Below are positions 9,288 to 20,727 of a stretch of 57,455 bases of DNA, in pieces. Both the position numbers and the translations under genes were made by a program. Under the pieces are notes generated by a model. The model made no database searches, was not told where the DNA came from, and saw nothing but the letters and a program-made list of their open reading frames with translations. Positions within the stretch are counted from its first letter, which is position 1; each line of letters opens with the position of its first letter. The DNA comes from Betaproteobacteria bacterium (lineage in GTDB: Bacteria; Pseudomonadota; Gammaproteobacteria; Burkholderiales; SG8-41): the NCBI GenBank assembly GCA_025363575.1, contig JANYDM010000071.1, positions 1 through 57,455 of the forward strand, given 5' to 3'.

Positions 9288-9673
9288 TTGCGGTAAATTT
9301 CCTGCGGATCTTTCAATACGGGGTCGGTCGCGACCCATTCGCCATCGACGAGCTTCTGAAAAAAACAGCTGTGCCGCCCGGTATGGCATGCAATACCGCC
9401 CGACTGCTCGACTTCCACCAGTATCACGTCTTCATCGCAATCGAGCCGCAGGCTTTTGACTTTCTGGACGTGCCCGGATTGCTCACCCTTGCGCCAGATT
9501 TTCTTGCGCGAGCGCGACCAGTAGTGAACTTCGCCGGTCGCAACGGTTTTTTTCAACGCTTCGCGGTTCATCCATGCGAGCGTGAGCACGCGGCCGCTCG
9601 CTGCTTCCTGGGCGACGGCGGGCACCAGCCCGTCCTGCGCCCAGTTTACCTTGTTGAGCCAATTGTCCGACAT
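9284..9673 (-). CDS. hisI: Phosphoribosyl-AMP cyclohydrolase
   Basis: 129 residues. Signatures of the zinc enzyme are present: [29 protein letters not shown], the Asp metal site LDCDEDV and the Cys pair in [13 protein letters not shown]. It opens the purine ring of PR-AMP (step three). It overlaps hisE by 4 bp and follows hisF by 64 bp. Confidence 0.96.
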   Translation of the reverse strand: MSDNWLNKVNWAQDGLVPAVAQEAASGRVLTLAWMNREALKKTVATGEVHYWSRSRKKIWRKGEQSGHVQKVKSLRLDCDEDVILVEVEQSGGIACHTGRHSCFFQKLVDGEWVATDPVLKDPQEIYRK

Positions 9674-9737
9674 TGTCGTCTGCGCGCCGCACGCTGCGTA
9701 AAGTTATTGACCGGGCGGCGATTTTACCGCGTTCGCC

Positions 9738-10505
9738 CTACATTCTCACTTCGATGCCGCGCGCGGCCATAAGTTGCTTCGCCTGCGCCACGGTAAATTC
9801 ACCGTAGTGAAAAATGCTGGCCGCGAGCACGGCATCGGCATGCCCTTCGGCGATGCCGTCGGCCAGGTGTTCCAGCGTGCCCACACCGCCGCTAGCTATC
9901 ACGGGAATTTCCAGCGCATCGGCAAACGCCCGCGTGAGCTCAAGGTCGAAGCCCGCACGCGTGCCGTCGCGGTCCATGCTCGTCAGCAATATCTCGCCGG
10001 CGCCCAGAGCCTGCACGCGACGTCCCCACTCGAGCGCGTCAAGACCCGCTGCTGTGCGGCCGCCGTGCGTATACACCTCCCAGCTCGGCGTCGCGGCACC
10101 CGCGACGCGCTTGGCGTCGACGGCGACCACGATGCACTGCGAGCCGTAGTGGCTGGCAGCATCGGCGATCAATTGCGGGGTCTGCACAGCGGCGGTGTTG
10201 ATGCTGACTTTGTCGGCACCGGCGTTAAGCAGCCGCCGCACGTCCTCGACTTTGCGCACGCCGCCGCCGACGGTCAGCGGGATGAATACCTGGGTTGCCA
10301 CCGCCTCGACGATGTGCAGAATCAGGTCACGGTTGTCGCTGCTCGCCGTGATATCGAGAAACGTGAGCTCGTCGGCGCCCTGCTTGTTGTAGCGCGCGGC
10401 AACTTCCACCGGGTCGCCCGCATCGCGCAGACCGACGAAGTTGATACCTTTGACGACGCGCCCGGCATTGACGTCCAGACAGGGAATGATGCGCTTGGCC
10501 AGCAT
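9738..10505 (-). CDS. hisF: Imidazole glycerol phosphate synthase cyclase subunit
   Basis: 255 residues, a full-length half-barrel-repeat TIM barrel. The N-terminal catalytic Asp is in [14 protein letters not shown] and the second in LTSMDRDGT; phosphate-binding loops TVGGGVR and VIASGGVG are intact. It makes IGP and AICAR from PRFAR with ammonia delivered by HisH. It sits downstream of hisA in the his operon. Confidence 0.97.
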   Translation of the reverse strand: MLAKRIIPCLDVNAGRVVKGINFVGLRDAGDPVEVAARYNKQGADELTFLDITASSDNRDLILHIVEAVATQVFIPLTVGGGVRKVEDVRRLLNAGADKVSINTAAVQTPQLIADAASHYGSQCIVVAVDAKRVAGAATPSWEVYTHGGRTAAGLDALEWGRRVQALGAGEILLTSMDRDGTRAGFDLELTRAFADALEIPVIASGGVGTLEHLADGIAEGHADAVLAASIFHYGEFTVAQAKQLMAARGIEVRM

Positions 10506-10520
10506 GCCGGGTTGAGGTTA

Positions 10521-10555
10521 GAGGATTAAGGAAACTGATTTACCCCTCAATCCTC
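10521..10555. repeat. Imperfect inverted repeat between hisA and hisF
   Basis: GAGGATTAAGG (10521-10531) and CCTCAATCCTC (10545-10555) are complementary at 10 of 11 positions across a 13-bp spacer. On the minus strand, the direction of transcription, the hairpin begins at the hisA stop and ends before hisF. There is no T tract. It could attenuate or stabilise the operon mRNA, or be a repeat remnant. Confidence 0.4.
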
Positions 10556-11303
10556 ACTCCATTTTCTTGGATAACTTGTCGGCGAGCTTCTGCGCCGCCG
10601 CGAAATCGAGGGTGCCCTGGTAAACCGCGCGCCCGGTAATGGCGCCGATGATGCCTTCAGCTTCGACGTTGCACAGCGCCTTGACGTCCTCGAGATCGGT
10701 GATGCCGCCGCTGGCGATTACCGGCACCGACAGTTGGCGCGCAAGCTCGACGGTCGCCGCGATGTTGACGCCCGTCAGCATGCCGTCGCGGCCGATGTCG
10801 GTATAAATGATCGCTTCGCTGCCGTAATCCTCGAATTTCTTGGCGAGATCGACCACGTCGTGGCCGGTCATTTTCGACCAGCCGTCGACCGCAACCTTGC
10901 CGTCCTTCGCGTCGAGCGCGACCATCACATGGCCGGTGAACGCGGTGCAGGCGTCATGCAGAAAGCCGGGCGTCTTTACCGCGGCGGTGCCGATAATCAC
11001 ATAACTGATGCCGCCATCGATATAGCGCTCTATGGTGTCGAGATCCCGGATGCCGCCGCCAAGCTGGACGGGTATCCGCCCGCCGACCGCGGCGATGATA
11101 GCCTTGATCGCTGCTTCGTTTTTCGGCTTGCCCGCTGCCGCGCCGTTCAGATCGACTACATGCAACCGGCGCGCGCCCTGTTTTACCCATTGCTCGGCCA
11201 TCGCGCCGGGGTCCTCGGAGAATACGGTGACGTCCGTCATGTCGCCTTGCTTCAGGCGCACACACTTGCCGTCCTTGAGATCGATTGCCGGGATAATCAG
11301 CAT
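10554..11303 (-). CDS. hisA: ProFAR isomerase
   Basis: 249 residues, a TIM barrel paralogous to HisF. It has the N-terminal [14 protein letters not shown], the QLGGGIRDL phosphate loop, YTDIGRDGM with the second catalytic Asp, and VIASGGI. It catalyses the Amadori isomerisation of ProFAR to PRFAR. The 136 bp upstream, before hisH, form the largest gap in the operon. That gap contains a TATGAT hexamer (minus strand, 11411-11406) that may be an internal promoter, and a G/C-only run near 11340-11351. Confidence 0.97.
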   Translation of the reverse strand: MLIIPAIDLKDGKCVRLKQGDMTDVTVFSEDPGAMAEQWVKQGARRLHVVDLNGAAAGKPKNEAAIKAIIAAVGGRIPVQLGGGIRDLDTIERYIDGGISYVIIGTAAVKTPGFLHDACTAFTGHVMVALDAKDGKVAVDGWSKMTGHDVVDLAKKFEDYGSEAIIYTDIGRDGMLTGVNIAATVELARQLSVPVIASGGITDLEDVKALCNVEAEGIIGAITGRAVYQGTLDFAAAQKLADKLSKKME

Positions 11304-11439
11304 GCTGCGCGAGGTGGGGATTACTGGAAATACTGCCGGAGGGAGGGGGGGCGAACGAAAGCGCGGCTGGCGGTGGACAAGGCAGTAAGATGCGCGGTTA
11401 AAATCATCATACTACACGCCGCGGGGATTCGCATAGTGC

Positions 11440-12114
11440 TCACCCCGCCACAGCCTGCCGCGGGCGGGTCAGCCGCGAAGCCGGCTGCCACTGCACGAAG
11501 TTCTGCAGCATCTGAAGGCCGTCGGCGCCGCTTTTTTCCGGATGAAACTGGACCGCGAATACATTGTCGCGGGTGATCGCGCACGTGAATGGCTGTGGAT
11601 AATCGCTGCTGCCAGCGACCAGCCCGGGCGCCGGTGTTTCCACGAAGTAGCTGTGCACGAAATAAAAATACGCATTGTCCGCCACGTTGTGCCAGAGCGG
11701 GTGGGAGCCCGCCTGCCGCACGCGGTTCCAGCCCATGTGCGGCACTTTCACGCGCTCGCCGCCCGCATTGAGCATCGCGCCGGCGAAACGGCGGACGCGG
11801 CCCGGCAGCACGTCGAGACAGGCGACCGCGCCCTCTTCGCTACTGGCAAACAACATCTGCAGGCCGATACAGATGCCTAAAAAAGGTTTGTTGTATGCGG
11901 CATCGAGCACTGCCGCGCGCAGACCGTGGGCGTCAAGTTCGCGCATGCAGTCAGGCATCGCGCCCTGGCCGGGAAACACGACACGGTCGGCGCGCGCGAC
12001 CACCGCCGGATCACTGGTAACCGTCACCGCGAGGCCGGGCGCAGCCTGCTTGAGCCGCGTCGACACCGAGTGCAGATTGCCCATTCCGTAATCGACAACG
12101 GCGATATCAGTCAT
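11440..12114 (-). CDS. hisH: Imidazole glycerol phosphate synthase glutaminase subunit
   Basis: 224 residues, a class I glutamine amidotransferase. The nucleophile Cys lies in FLGICIGLQMLF, and the His and Glu of the triad are in VQFHPEKSG; the oxyanion region has VVFPGQGAMPDCM. It supplies ammonia to HisF. It lies 31 bp after hisB. The C-terminal tail after the last core helix (WQPASRLTRPRQAVAG) is slightly longer than usual. Confidence 0.96.
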   Translation of the reverse strand: MTDIAVVDYGMGNLHSVSTRLKQAAPGLAVTVTSDPAVVARADRVVFPGQGAMPDCMRELDAHGLRAAVLDAAYNKPFLGICIGLQMLFASSEEGAVACLDVLPGRVRRFAGAMLNAGGERVKVPHMGWNRVRQAGSHPLWHNVADNAYFYFVHSYFVETPAPGLVAGSSDYPQPFTCAITRDNVFAVQFHPEKSGADGLQMLQNFVQWQPASRLTRPRQAVAG

Positions 12115-12145
12115 ATGCGCGGCGATGCTAACTGACGAATAGCAG

Positions 12146-12736
12146 CTACAGCGTGCCTTTGGTAGACGGCACGCCCTTCATGCGCGGGTCGAGCTCGACC
12201 GCCATGCGCAAGGCGCGTCCGAACGCCTTGAACGCAGTCTCCGCCTGGTGGTGCGCGTTCTCGCCCTTGAGATTGTCGACATGCAGCGTGACCAGCGCGT
12301 GATTGGTAAAGCCCTGGAAGAATTCATGCACGAGGTCGACGTCGAACTCACCGATGCGCGCGCGCACGAAATCGATTTTAAGGCTCAGCCCCGGACGACC
12401 CGATATGTCGACGACCACGCGCGACAGTGCTTCGTCGAGCGGCACGTAGGCATGCCCGTAGCGGCGCACGCCTTCCTTGCTGCCGAGCGCCTTGACGAAA
12501 GCCTGCCCCAGCGTGATGCCGATGTCCTCGACCGTGTGGTGGGCATCGATGTGCAGGTCGCCCTGCGCCTCGATGTCGAGATCGAACACGCCGTGGCGCG
12601 CAACCTGATCCAGCATATGGTCGAGGAAGGGCACGCCGGTGGCGAGCGTGCTCTTGCCGCTGCCGTCGAGATCGAGCTTGACGCGGATCTGCGTTTCCTT
12701 CGTGTCGCGTTTGATTTCCGCGGTACGCTTGGCCAT
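12146..12736 (-). CDS. hisB: Imidazoleglycerol-phosphate dehydratase (monofunctional)
   Basis: 196 residues, the monofunctional form without the phosphatase domain of enteric HisB. Both Mn-binding motifs are present: [10 protein letters not shown] and, in the second half, [16 protein letters not shown] with [11 protein letters not shown]. It dehydrates IGP to imidazole acetol phosphate. It lies between hisC and hisH in the operon. Confidence 0.97.
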   Translation of the reverse strand: MAKRTAEIKRDTKETQIRVKLDLDGSGKSTLATGVPFLDHMLDQVARHGVFDLDIEAQGDLHIDAHHTVEDIGITLGQAFVKALGSKEGVRRYGHAYVPLDEALSRVVVDISGRPGLSLKIDFVRARIGEFDVDLVHEFFQGFTNHALVTLHVDNLKGENAHHQAETAFKAFGRALRMAVELDPRMKGVPSTKGTL

Positions 12737-12776
12737 GATTAAGTCGGCTGGGTTCTAAATCGGGTTGCGAGGGCGC

Positions 12777-13847
12777 TTAGGTTTTAAGGACGTTTAAAGC
12801 GGCGAGGAACTGCGTGTTTTCCGCGGGCGCGCCCACCGTCACACGCAGGCAGTCGTTCAGCAACGGATGCGTGCCATTGAGGTTCTTGATAAGAACGCCG
12901 CGCTCTTTAAGCCCGCTGAAAACCGCGTTCGCATTTGCCGTTCTGAACAAAATAAAATTCGCCTCGCTCGCGTACGCCTCGACGCCCGGGATGCCCCGTA
13001 ACTCCGCCGTCAGCCGCGCCCGTTGCGCGCGTATCTCGGCGGCCTGCGCGTCGAGCACGTCAACGTGCTGCAAAACTTCGCCCGCTACCAGCTGCGACAA
13101 GACGTTGACATTATACGGTAAACGTACTTTATCGACGTGATTCAACCACGCGCCGCGACCGGCCACGAGGCCCAGCCGCAGGCCGGCAAGACCGAGCTTC
13201 GACAACGTGCGCATCACTACGAGGTTGGGAAAATCTGCCAGGCGCGGCATGAACGTCGCGCCTGCAAACGCGTGATAAGCCTCATCGACGACGACGATGC
13301 CCGGCGCAGCTTCGATAATCCGCGCAATCACGTCGGCATCGAACAAGTTGCCGGTCGGATTGTTCGGGTAGGCGATGAAAACCAGCGCCGGCTGTTGCCG
13401 GGCGATCGCCGCCAGGGTCGCCGTCTCGTCGATCTGAAAATCACGGGTGAGCGGGACGCTTTCGTAACGCATGCCCGCCACTGTCGCCAGCAGGCGAAAC
13501 ATTACAAACGTGGGGTCGACGCCGAACATCACGCTGCCCGGCCGCGCGACGGCGACCGCCAGCAGGTGAATCAGCTCATCTGAACCGTTGCCGAGCACGA
13601 TATCCATGTCGGCAGGAATCTGCATCAGCGTGCGCAACCGCGCTTTGAGCGCGCGTGAATCCGAGTCCGGATAGCGGTTGAGGGCTGCGCCGGCCACGCG
13701 CGCGGCAATCGCCTGCATCAACTCCGCCGGCAGATGGTACGGGTTCTCCATCGCGTCGAGCTTGACCATGCCCGTCGAGTCGGGAACGCTGTAGCCCTTA
13801 AGCGCGCGTATTTCGTTGCGTATGATGTCGTCAGGTGTCTTAGTCAT
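12777..13847 (-). CDS. hisC: Histidinol-phosphate aminotransferase
   Basis: 356 residues, a fold-type I PLP enzyme. Visible are LGNGSDELIHLLAVAVARPG (cofactor phosphate), YPNNPTGN, VVVDEAYHAFAG with the PLP-contacting Asp and Tyr, and the Schiff-base Lys in RTLSKLGLAGLRLG. It converts imidazole acetol phosphate to histidinol phosphate. It is spaced 55 bp from hisD and 40 bp from hisB. Confidence 0.97.
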   Translation of the reverse strand: MTKTPDDIIRNEIRALKGYSVPDSTGMVKLDAMENPYHLPAELMQAIAARVAGAALNRYPDSDSRALKARLRTLMQIPADMDIVLGNGSDELIHLLAVAVARPGSVMFGVDPTFVMFRLLATVAGMRYESVPLTRDFQIDETATLAAIARQQPALVFIAYPNNPTGNLFDADVIARIIEAAPGIVVVDEAYHAFAGATFMPRLADFPNLVVMRTLSKLGLAGLRLGLVAGRGAWLNHVDKVRLPYNVNVLSQLVAGEVLQHVDVLDAQAAEIRAQRARLTAELRGIPGVEAYASEANFILFRTANANAVFSGLKERGVLIKNLNGTHPLLNDCLRVTVGAPAENTQFLAALNVLKT

Positions 13848-13902
13848 TTTGTGCGGTTGGAGCGCCCGTTGTTATTTCACTGCAGCGCGGTGTGCACGGC
13901 CT

Positions 13903-15213
13903 TCAGGATTTCACCGGCGTCATCCGGTACTGCGCCGCTTTGGCGTGCGCGCTCAGTCCTTCGCCGTTGGCGAGTTCGGCGGCGATGGCGCCGAGGCTCA
14001 TCGCGCCTTTTTTCGACACGCCGATCACGCTCGACCGTTTTTGAAAGTCGTAGACGCCCAGCGGCGACGAGAAGCGTGCGGTGCGCGACGTCGGCAGCAC
14101 ATGATTGGGCCCGGCGCAGTAGTCGCCCAGGGATTCGGACGTATACGCGCCAAGGAATATCGCGCCGGCGTTGCGGATCTTCGGCAGCAAGGCATCGGGA
14201 TTGGCCACCGACAACTCGAGATGCTCGGGCGCGATCCGATTGACGAGCGCGCACGCTTCGTCGATGTCGCGCACCTCGATCAGCGCACCGCGTTTTTCCA
14301 GTGCGGCCTTGATCACCGCCTGGCGCGGCATTCCGCCAAGCTGCCGCTCGATGCTGGCCGCGACCTGTTCGAGGTAGTGCGCGCCGGGCGCGAGCAGGAT
14401 CGCCTGCGCCATTTCGTCGTGCTCGGCCTGCGCGAAAAGGTCCATCGCTATCCAGTCCGGATTTGTGCTGCCATCGCATACGATCAAAATTTCCGACGGC
14501 CCCGCCACCATGTCGATGCCGACGACTCCAAACACGCGCCGCTTGGCGGCGGCGACGTACGCATTGCCGGGGCCGACGATCTTGTCGACCTGCGCAATCG
14601 TCTCCGTGCCGTAAGCGAGCGCAGCTACCGCCTGCGCGCCGCCGATACCGAACACGCGGTCGACACCCGCGAGCGCGGCTGCCGCGAGTACAAGCGGATT
14701 TCTTTCACCGCCTGGCGTCGGCACGACCATGACAATATCGCGCACGCCGGCGACTTTTGCCGGCAGCGCATTCATCAGCACCGACGACGGATAAGCCGCC
14801 TTGCCGCCCGGCACGTATAACCCGACTCGATCGAGAGCGCTCACCTGCTGCCCCAGCCGCGTGCCGTCCTCGTCTGTGTAGCTCCACGACTGTGCGACCT
14901 GCCTCTCGTGATAAGTCCGTATGCGGGTCGCCGCCCGCTCCAGTGCCGTCCGTTGCGCGGGCGTGATGGCGGCCAGCGCGCTGTGCAATTCATCGCGGGA
15001 GAATTCGAGTTGCGCCACCGCCGACGCCTGAACGCGGTCAAAACGCCGCGTATACTCGAGCACGGCGGCATCACCGCGGTGTTTGACGTCGTCAAGTATG
15101 CCGGCAACGACGGATTCGACGGCCGGGTCCAGCGCGCCTTCGAATGCGAGCAACGCCGCGAGCTGCGCGGCGAAATCCGGCGCGCTCGACTGCAAGCGCT
15201 TTAGCGCGATCAT
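13903..15213 (-). CDS. hisD: Histidinol dehydrogenase
   Basis: 436 residues. The zinc enzyme signature is present: [33 protein letters not shown], and later [10 protein letters not shown]. It performs the last two oxidations from histidinol to histidine with two NAD+. Its start overlaps the hisG stop (ATGA), so the two are translationally coupled. Confidence 0.98.
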   Translation of the reverse strand: MIALKRLQSSAPDFAAQLAALLAFEGALDPAVESVVAGILDDVKHRGDAAVLEYTRRFDRVQASAVAQLEFSRDELHSALAAITPAQRTALERAATRIRTYHERQVAQSWSYTDEDGTRLGQQVSALDRVGLYVPGGKAAYPSSVLMNALPAKVAGVRDIVMVVPTPGGERNPLVLAAAALAGVDRVFGIGGAQAVAALAYGTETIAQVDKIVGPGNAYVAAAKRRVFGVVGIDMVAGPSEILIVCDGSTNPDWIAMDLFAQAEHDEMAQAILLAPGAHYLEQVAASIERQLGGMPRQAVIKAALEKRGALIEVRDIDEACALVNRIAPEHLELSVANPDALLPKIRNAGAIFLGAYTSESLGDYCAGPNHVLPTSRTARFSSPLGVYDFQKRSSVIGVSKKGAMSLGAIAAELANGEGLSAHAKAAQYRMTPVKS

Positions 15214-15845
15214 TTGACCGCCCGCGCGAGGTCGTCGAGCAATGGCTGGATCTGCGCGCGCTTCAATTTAAATGCGGCCTGGTTGACGATAAGGCGCGCG
15301 CTGACCTGCGCGATCTCCTCGACAGCGACGAGGTCATTGGCTTTTAACGTGCTGCCGGTGCTGACAAGGTCGACGATGGCGTCTGCCAGGCCGGTCAATG
15401 GCGCGAGTTCCATCGAACCATAAAGCTTGATGAGATCGACGTGCACGCCTTTTGCGGCAAAATGCTCGCGCGCGGTCTGCAGATATTTGGTGGCGACACG
15501 CAGCCGCGCCCCCGACTGCACCGCGCGCTCGTAATCGAAACCGTTGCGCACCGCCACCATCAGCCGGCAGCGCGCGATTTTGAGATCGAGCGGCTGATAC
15601 ACGCCTTCGCCGCCGTACTCGGCGAGTATGTCGCCGCCGGCGACGCCCAGATCGGCAGCCCCGTACTGCACATACGTGGGCACGTCGGTCGCGCGCACGA
15701 TGATGAGCCGCACGTCCGCGTGCGATGTGCCGATAATCAGCTTGCGCGAGGCGTCGGGATCTTCAGACGCGACGATACCTGCCGCCCTGAGCAACGGCAG
15801 CGTTTCGTCGAGAATGCGTCCCTTCGATAGTGCGATACTGATCAT
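15210..15845 (-). CDS. hisG: ATP phosphoribosyltransferase, short form
   Basis: 211 residues from the ATG of [19 protein letters not shown]; the frame extends upstream without family similarity. The length and the absence of a C-terminal regulatory domain mark the short form, which needs the HisRS-like subunit HisZ for activity and feedback control. The PRPP-binding loop is in [21 protein letters not shown]. It catalyses the first step of histidine synthesis. It is the first his gene, 96 bp after murA. Confidence 0.96.
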   Translation of the reverse strand: MISIALSKGRILDETLPLLRAAGIVASEDPDASRKLIIGTSHADVRLIIVRATDVPTYVQYGAADLGVAGGDILAEYGGEGVYQPLDLKIARCRLMVAVRNGFDYERAVQSGARLRVATKYLQTAREHFAAKGVHVDLIKLYGSMELAPLTGLADAIVDLVSTGSTLKANDLVAVEEIAQVSARLIVNQAAFKLKRAQIQPLLDDLARAVK

Positions 15846-15941
15846 GACGGTCAAAGCGGGCGTAAGATTTTGAATTTTACCGCAGAAACTGCGTCGCAAG
15901 GCCGCGCTTGACGCCGCCGGCACGTGCGCATACGCCGCGCT

Positions 15942-17213
<1,272 letters not shown>

Positions 17214-17450
17214 TTATTGCTTCGCCCAGTCTTCGGGCGTATGCGTCTGCATCGACAGCGCGTGAATCTCCACGCGCATGCGATCGCCCAGCGCGCGGTA
17301 AACAATCTGGTGCTGCTGGACTTTGTTCTTGCCGCGAAACGCATCGCTCACGATCACGGCCTCGAAATGCTGACCGTCGCCTTCGACGCGCACGAATTCG
17401 CATGCGAGCCCCTGCTCGATATAGGCTTTGACTTGCTCGGCTTGTAGCAT
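17214..17450 (-). CDS. BolA-family protein (IbaG-like)
   Basis: 78 residues from an ATG preceded by GAGG five bases upstream; a GTG two codons earlier is less likely. The core VRVEGDGQHFEAVIVSDAFRGKNKVQQHQIVYRAL is the BolA/IbaG class II KH-like fold, with a conserved His that can bind an Fe-S cluster together with a monothiol glutaredoxin. The position between mlaB and murA matches ibaG in E. coli. A role in Fe-S trafficking or acid response is inferred from the family. Confidence 0.93.
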   Translation of the reverse strand: MLQAEQVKAYIEQGLACEFVRVEGDGQHFEAVIVSDAFRGKNKVQQHQIVYRALGDRMRVEIHALSMQTHTPEDWAKQ

Positions 17451-17510
17451 CGGCACCTCGGTTTCAGTACTTGGGATTATTGCCGGCAGCGCCGTTTCAT
17501 TGCCTGCAAA

Positions 17511-17792
17511 TCAGGCAGCCGGCGCCACCAGATCGGCGACGCCGTACAGCGCCGCGAGGCTTTTCATGCTCTCGGGAAGATTACGGAACGAAACCTGCAG
17601 CTTCTTATTTTGTGCGAAGCGCCGCCATTCGAACAGCACGCTCAACGCGCTCGAGTCGACCTCGGTGACCGCCGCCAGATCGACGACCATGTCGGCATCG
17701 AGCTGCTGCTTGCCTTCGTCGCACAGCCCTACCGCATTGGCGATTGTCATCGCGCCGGACAGGCGCAACTCGTTGCCTGTCCGCTCGATCAT
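17511..17792 (-). CDS. mlaB: STAS-domain protein MlaB, cytosolic subunit of the Mla transporter
   Basis: 93 residues with a STAS fold: LRLSGAMTIANAVGLCDEG, VVDLAAVTEVDSSALSVLFEW, and a C-terminal helix. MlaB binds the ATPase MlaF and stabilises the MlaFEDB complex. It overlaps the mlaC stop by 4 bp (ATGA). Confidence 0.93.
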   Translation of the reverse strand: MIERTGNELRLSGAMTIANAVGLCDEGKQQLDADMVVDLAAVTEVDSSALSVLFEWRRFAQNKKLQVSFRNLPESMKSLAALYGVADLVAPAA

Positions 17793-18433
17793 TTTTTCGC
17801 GATCGGCTGCTGCGCCAGCGATTTGTTCTTGGTCGCCAGCGTCGCAATCAGGCCGTCGATGCCGTTTTTCTGGATTTCCGAGGCAAAGCTGCTGCGGTAA
17901 TTCTGCACGAGACTGACGCCGGCGATTACCACGTCATAAACTTTCCAACCGCCGTCCGTTTTTTCCATGCTGTAATTGATGTCGATCGGATCGGCGCCGC
18001 TTTTTTGCTTGATCAGCGAGCGCACTACCACCTCGGAATCGGCGGGCGCCATTTTCAGCGGACGGTACTCGATGACCTGATCGCGATACTGGGTGAACGC
18101 GGTGGTGTAAGTATTGACCAGCAGCGCGCGAAATTCATTGGTCAGCGTTTGCTGTTGCGCCGCCGACGCCTGGCGCCATGGCGCGCCGACGGCAAGCCGC
18201 GTCATCCTAGAGAAATCGAAATGCGGCAGGATTTTCGCCTCGACGAGGTCGAGAATCTTCTTCGTATTGCCGGCCTGCATGTCCTTGTCCGCGCGCAACA
18301 CGCCGAGCACTTCGTCGGTGACTTTTTTCGCGAGCGCGTCGGGCGCGACTTCCTGCGCCAGCACCTGTGACATCGTCAGTGCTGGCACCCCCAGCAGCAA
18401 CCCGAACACCAACCCGCTTATGAGCTTCTTCAT
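17789..18433 (-). CDS. mlaC: Periplasmic phospholipid-binding protein MlaC
   Basis: 214 residues from the ATG of MKKLISGLVFGLLLG, preceded by GGAAGG; an in-frame start five codons upstream is poorer. A signal peptide ends around LAQEV. The body has the MlaC pattern: ILPHFDFSRMTRLAVGAPWRQA, then LLVNTYTTAFTQYRD and the C-terminal KTDGGWKVYDVVIAGVSLVQNYRSSF. It ferries phospholipids between the outer-membrane Mla component and the inner-membrane MlaFEDB complex. Confidence 0.96.
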   Translation of the reverse strand: MKKLISGLVFGLLLGVPALTMSQVLAQEVAPDALAKKVTDEVLGVLRADKDMQAGNTKKILDLVEAKILPHFDFSRMTRLAVGAPWRQASAAQQQTLTNEFRALLVNTYTTAFTQYRDQVIEYRPLKMAPADSEVVVRSLIKQKSGADPIDINYSMEKTDGGWKVYDVVIAGVSLVQNYRSSFASEIQKNGIDGLIATLATKNKSLAQQPIAKK

Positions 18434-18470
18434 TGTGCTTCCTTCCACATCGCTTGACTGCTGTTATCCA

Positions 18471-18944
18471 CTATTTACTGCTGCTGCCACCCTCGGCCGC
18501 CTTGCTGTACATAAACTGGCTGATCAGCTTTTCCAGCACCACCGCCGACTGCGTGAGCTTGATGATATCGCCATTTGCCAGCAACGCTTCTTCAGCCCCG
18601 CCCTCGATCCCCACGTATTGCTCGCCTAGCAGCCCGGCGGTCAGAATAGACGCCGAACTATCCTTAGGAAACTTATAACGCTTGTCGACGTTCATGGTTA
18701 CTTTTGCCATGAATTTTTCGTTATCAAATGTAATTTCGCTTACGCGTCCGACCACTACGCCGGCGCTTTTGACCGCCGCGCGCGGTTTCAGGCCGCCGAT
18801 ATTGGTGAAAGGCGCCGATAACTGATAGGTTTCGGTGCCACCGATGCTGCCCATATTGCCGACTTTGAGCGCAAGTATGGTCAGCGCCGTAAAGCCGGCG
18901 ATGACAAACAAGCCCACCCACAGGTCGATTGTCGAGCGTTCCAT
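18471..18944 (-). CDS. mlaD: MCE-domain protein MlaD
   Basis: 157 residues. One N-terminal membrane helix (about residues 7-27) precedes a single MCE domain with FTNIGGLKPRAAVKSAGVVVGRV and ILTAGLLGEQYVGIEGG. The tail is short and Ser/Gly-rich. MlaD forms the hexameric ring on the periplasmic face. Its start codon shares one base with the mlaE stop (TAATG). Confidence 0.96.
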   Translation of the reverse strand: MERSTIDLWVGLFVIAGFTALTILALKVGNMGSIGGTETYQLSAPFTNIGGLKPRAAVKSAGVVVGRVSEITFDNEKFMAKVTMNVDKRYKFPKDSSASILTAGLLGEQYVGIEGGAEEALLANGDIIKLTQSAVVLEKLISQFMYSKAAEGGSSSK

Positions 18945-19741
18945 TAAATCCCCCGAAACATGAATGCAGTTAGTATGAAATCCAGACCGAGTATCGCCAG
19001 CGACGAGGTCACCACTGTCCGCGTAGTGGCGCCGGATACGCCTTCGGCGGTCGGCAGCGCGTCGTAGCCTTCGAACAAGGCAATCCACGTCACCGCGATG
19101 CCGAATACGACGCTCTTTATTATGCCGTTCACGATGTCTTCGCGAAAGTCGACGGCGCTCTGCATCTGCGACCAGAACGAACCGTCATCCACGCCGATCA
19201 CCACGACACCGATCAGGTAGCCGCCGTAAATACCCATTGCGCTGAACATGGCGGCCAGTAGCGGCATCGAGATTGCGCCGGCCCAGAAACGCGGCGCCAC
19301 CACGCGCGCGATAGGGTCCACCGCCATCATCTCCATCGCCGACAGCTGCTCGGTCGCTTTCATCAGTCCGATTTCGGCGGTCATCGCGGAGCCCGCGCGA
19401 CTCGCGAACAGCAGCGCCGATACGACGGGACCCAGTTCGCGCACCAGCGATAAGGCGACGAGCACGCCGAGCGCCGACTCGGAGCCATAGGTATTTAGCG
19501 TTTGATAGCCCTGGTAGCCGAGCACCATGCCGACGAACAGGCCCGAAATCAGAATAATCACCATGGACAGCACGCCGGTGAAATAGAGCTCACGGATGAT
19601 CAGCCGCACGCGCAGAAAACTGGTGCCCGAGTTGAGTAGTGTCAACCCTAAAAAGCGCGCAGCATAGCCCAGACGCAGTATGCTTTCGATCGCCTTGTGA
19701 CCGATGCGCCTCGCGTTGAAGATGGAGTCGCGATTAAGCAA
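18944..19741 (-). CDS. mlaE: Mla transporter permease MlaE
   Basis: About 265 residues. The permease core contains [18 protein letters not shown], the [28 protein letters not shown] coupling segment, and [30 protein letters not shown]. The start is uncertain: no ATG fits, and I chose a TTG overlapping the end of mlaF by 8 bp, which gives the usual length. It forms the membrane channel of the phospholipid transporter. Confidence 0.92.
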   Translation of the reverse strand: MLNRDSIFNARRIGHKAIESILRLGYAARFLGLTLLNSGTSFLRVRLIIRELYFTGVLSMVIILISGLFVGMVLGYQGYQTLNTYGSESALGVLVALSLVRELGPVVSALLFASRAGSAMTAEIGLMKATEQLSAMEMMAVDPIARVVAPRFWAGAISMPLLAAMFSAMGIYGGYLIGVVVIGVDDGSFWSQMQSAVDFREDIVNGIIKSVVFGIAVTWIALFEGYDALPTAEGVSGATTRTVVTSSLAILGLDFILTAFMFRGI

Positions 19742-20537
19742 GCTCGAGTTCCTCGCTGAATTTCCTGCTCGGATACTGATAGGCGACGGGACCGTCGGCT
19801 TCACCCCACACGAATTGATGAACGAGGGGGTCCTTCGACGCGCGCATTTCAGCGGGCGTGCCATGCGCAACCATTACGCCCTCGGACAGGTAGTAAACAT
19901 AGTCGACGATGTCGAGCGCTTCCTGCACATCGTGGGTAACCACGATCGAAGTCGAGCCGAGAGCGTCGTTGAGCTTGCGCACCAGATTGCGGATGACGCC
20001 CAGCGAGATCGGATCGAGCCCGGTGAAGGGTTCGTCGTACATGATGAGCATCGGATCGAGCGCGGTCACGCGCGCCAGCGCGACGCGGCGCGCCATGCCG
20101 CCGGAAAGTTCCGATGGCATCAGCCGGTGCGCGCCACGCAGCCCTACGGCATCCAGTTTCATCATCACGAGATCGTGAATCATCGATTCGGGCAGGTCGG
20201 TGTGCTCGCGCATCTGAAATGCAACATTGTCATAAACCGACAGGTCGGTAAACAACGCGCCGAACTGAAACAGCATGCCCATACGCCGGCGAATCCTGAA
20301 CAGGCCCTCGCGGTCGAGCTCGTGCGTGAACTGCCCGTCGATTTTGACCGTGCCCTGCGTCGGCTTCAACGCGCCGCCGATGAGCCGCAGCAATGTCGTC
20401 TTGCCGGAACCGCTGATCCCCATGATCGCGACGACCTTGCCGCGCGGGATCACCATGTCGATGCCGGTCAGGATCGTACGTCGGCGGTCGTAGGAGAAGC
20501 CGACGCCGCTAATTTCGATCAGATTGTCCGCCGCCAC
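19734..20537 (-). CDS. mlaF: Mla transporter ATP-binding protein MlaF
   Basis: 267 residues. The ABC ATPase has Walker A GISGSGKT (residues 40-47), signature [13 protein letters not shown], Walker [13 protein letters not shown] and switch His in VVTHD. The C-terminal tail is longer than in general ABC ATPases, typical of MlaF. The start appears to be GTG. It is the first gene of mlaFEDCB; no mlaA is found in the window. Confidence 0.96.
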   Translation of the reverse strand: MAADNLIEISGVGFSYDRRRTILTGIDMVIPRGKVVAIMGISGSGKTTLLRLIGGALKPTQGTVKIDGQFTHELDREGLFRIRRRMGMLFQFGALFTDLSVYDNVAFQMREHTDLPESMIHDLVMMKLDAVGLRGAHRLMPSELSGGMARRVALARVTALDPMLIMYDEPFTGLDPISLGVIRNLVRKLNDALGSTSIVVTHDVQEALDIVDYVYYLSEGVMVAHGTPAEMRASKDPLVHQFVWGEADGPVAYQYPSRKFSEELELA

Positions 20538-20727
20538 GTTTGCCGGAATGCCGCCGCAAAACCATGAATTCTAAACAGTTGGGCGCATTCCCACAATCAA
20601 AGGCGCAGGGCAGCCCGGCTGCGCATCGCAATCACGACGCGAGGCGAGCCGCGTTCCTCAATTCCCTGCGTGCTGCGCCCTGTCTCGGCTAAGATATCGG
20701 CAGTTCATTGTAAGAGTTGCAGCGGTC
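20538..20727. other. 190-bp divergent promoter region between mlaF and the island
   Basis: This region separates minus-strand mlaF from the plus-strand ABC ATPase and marks the left border of the pilus island. A TAAGAT hexamer lies at about 20690, a plausible -10 box for the ATPase gene. I found no tRNA, integrase or repeat that would mark an insertion junction. Confidence 0.4.
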
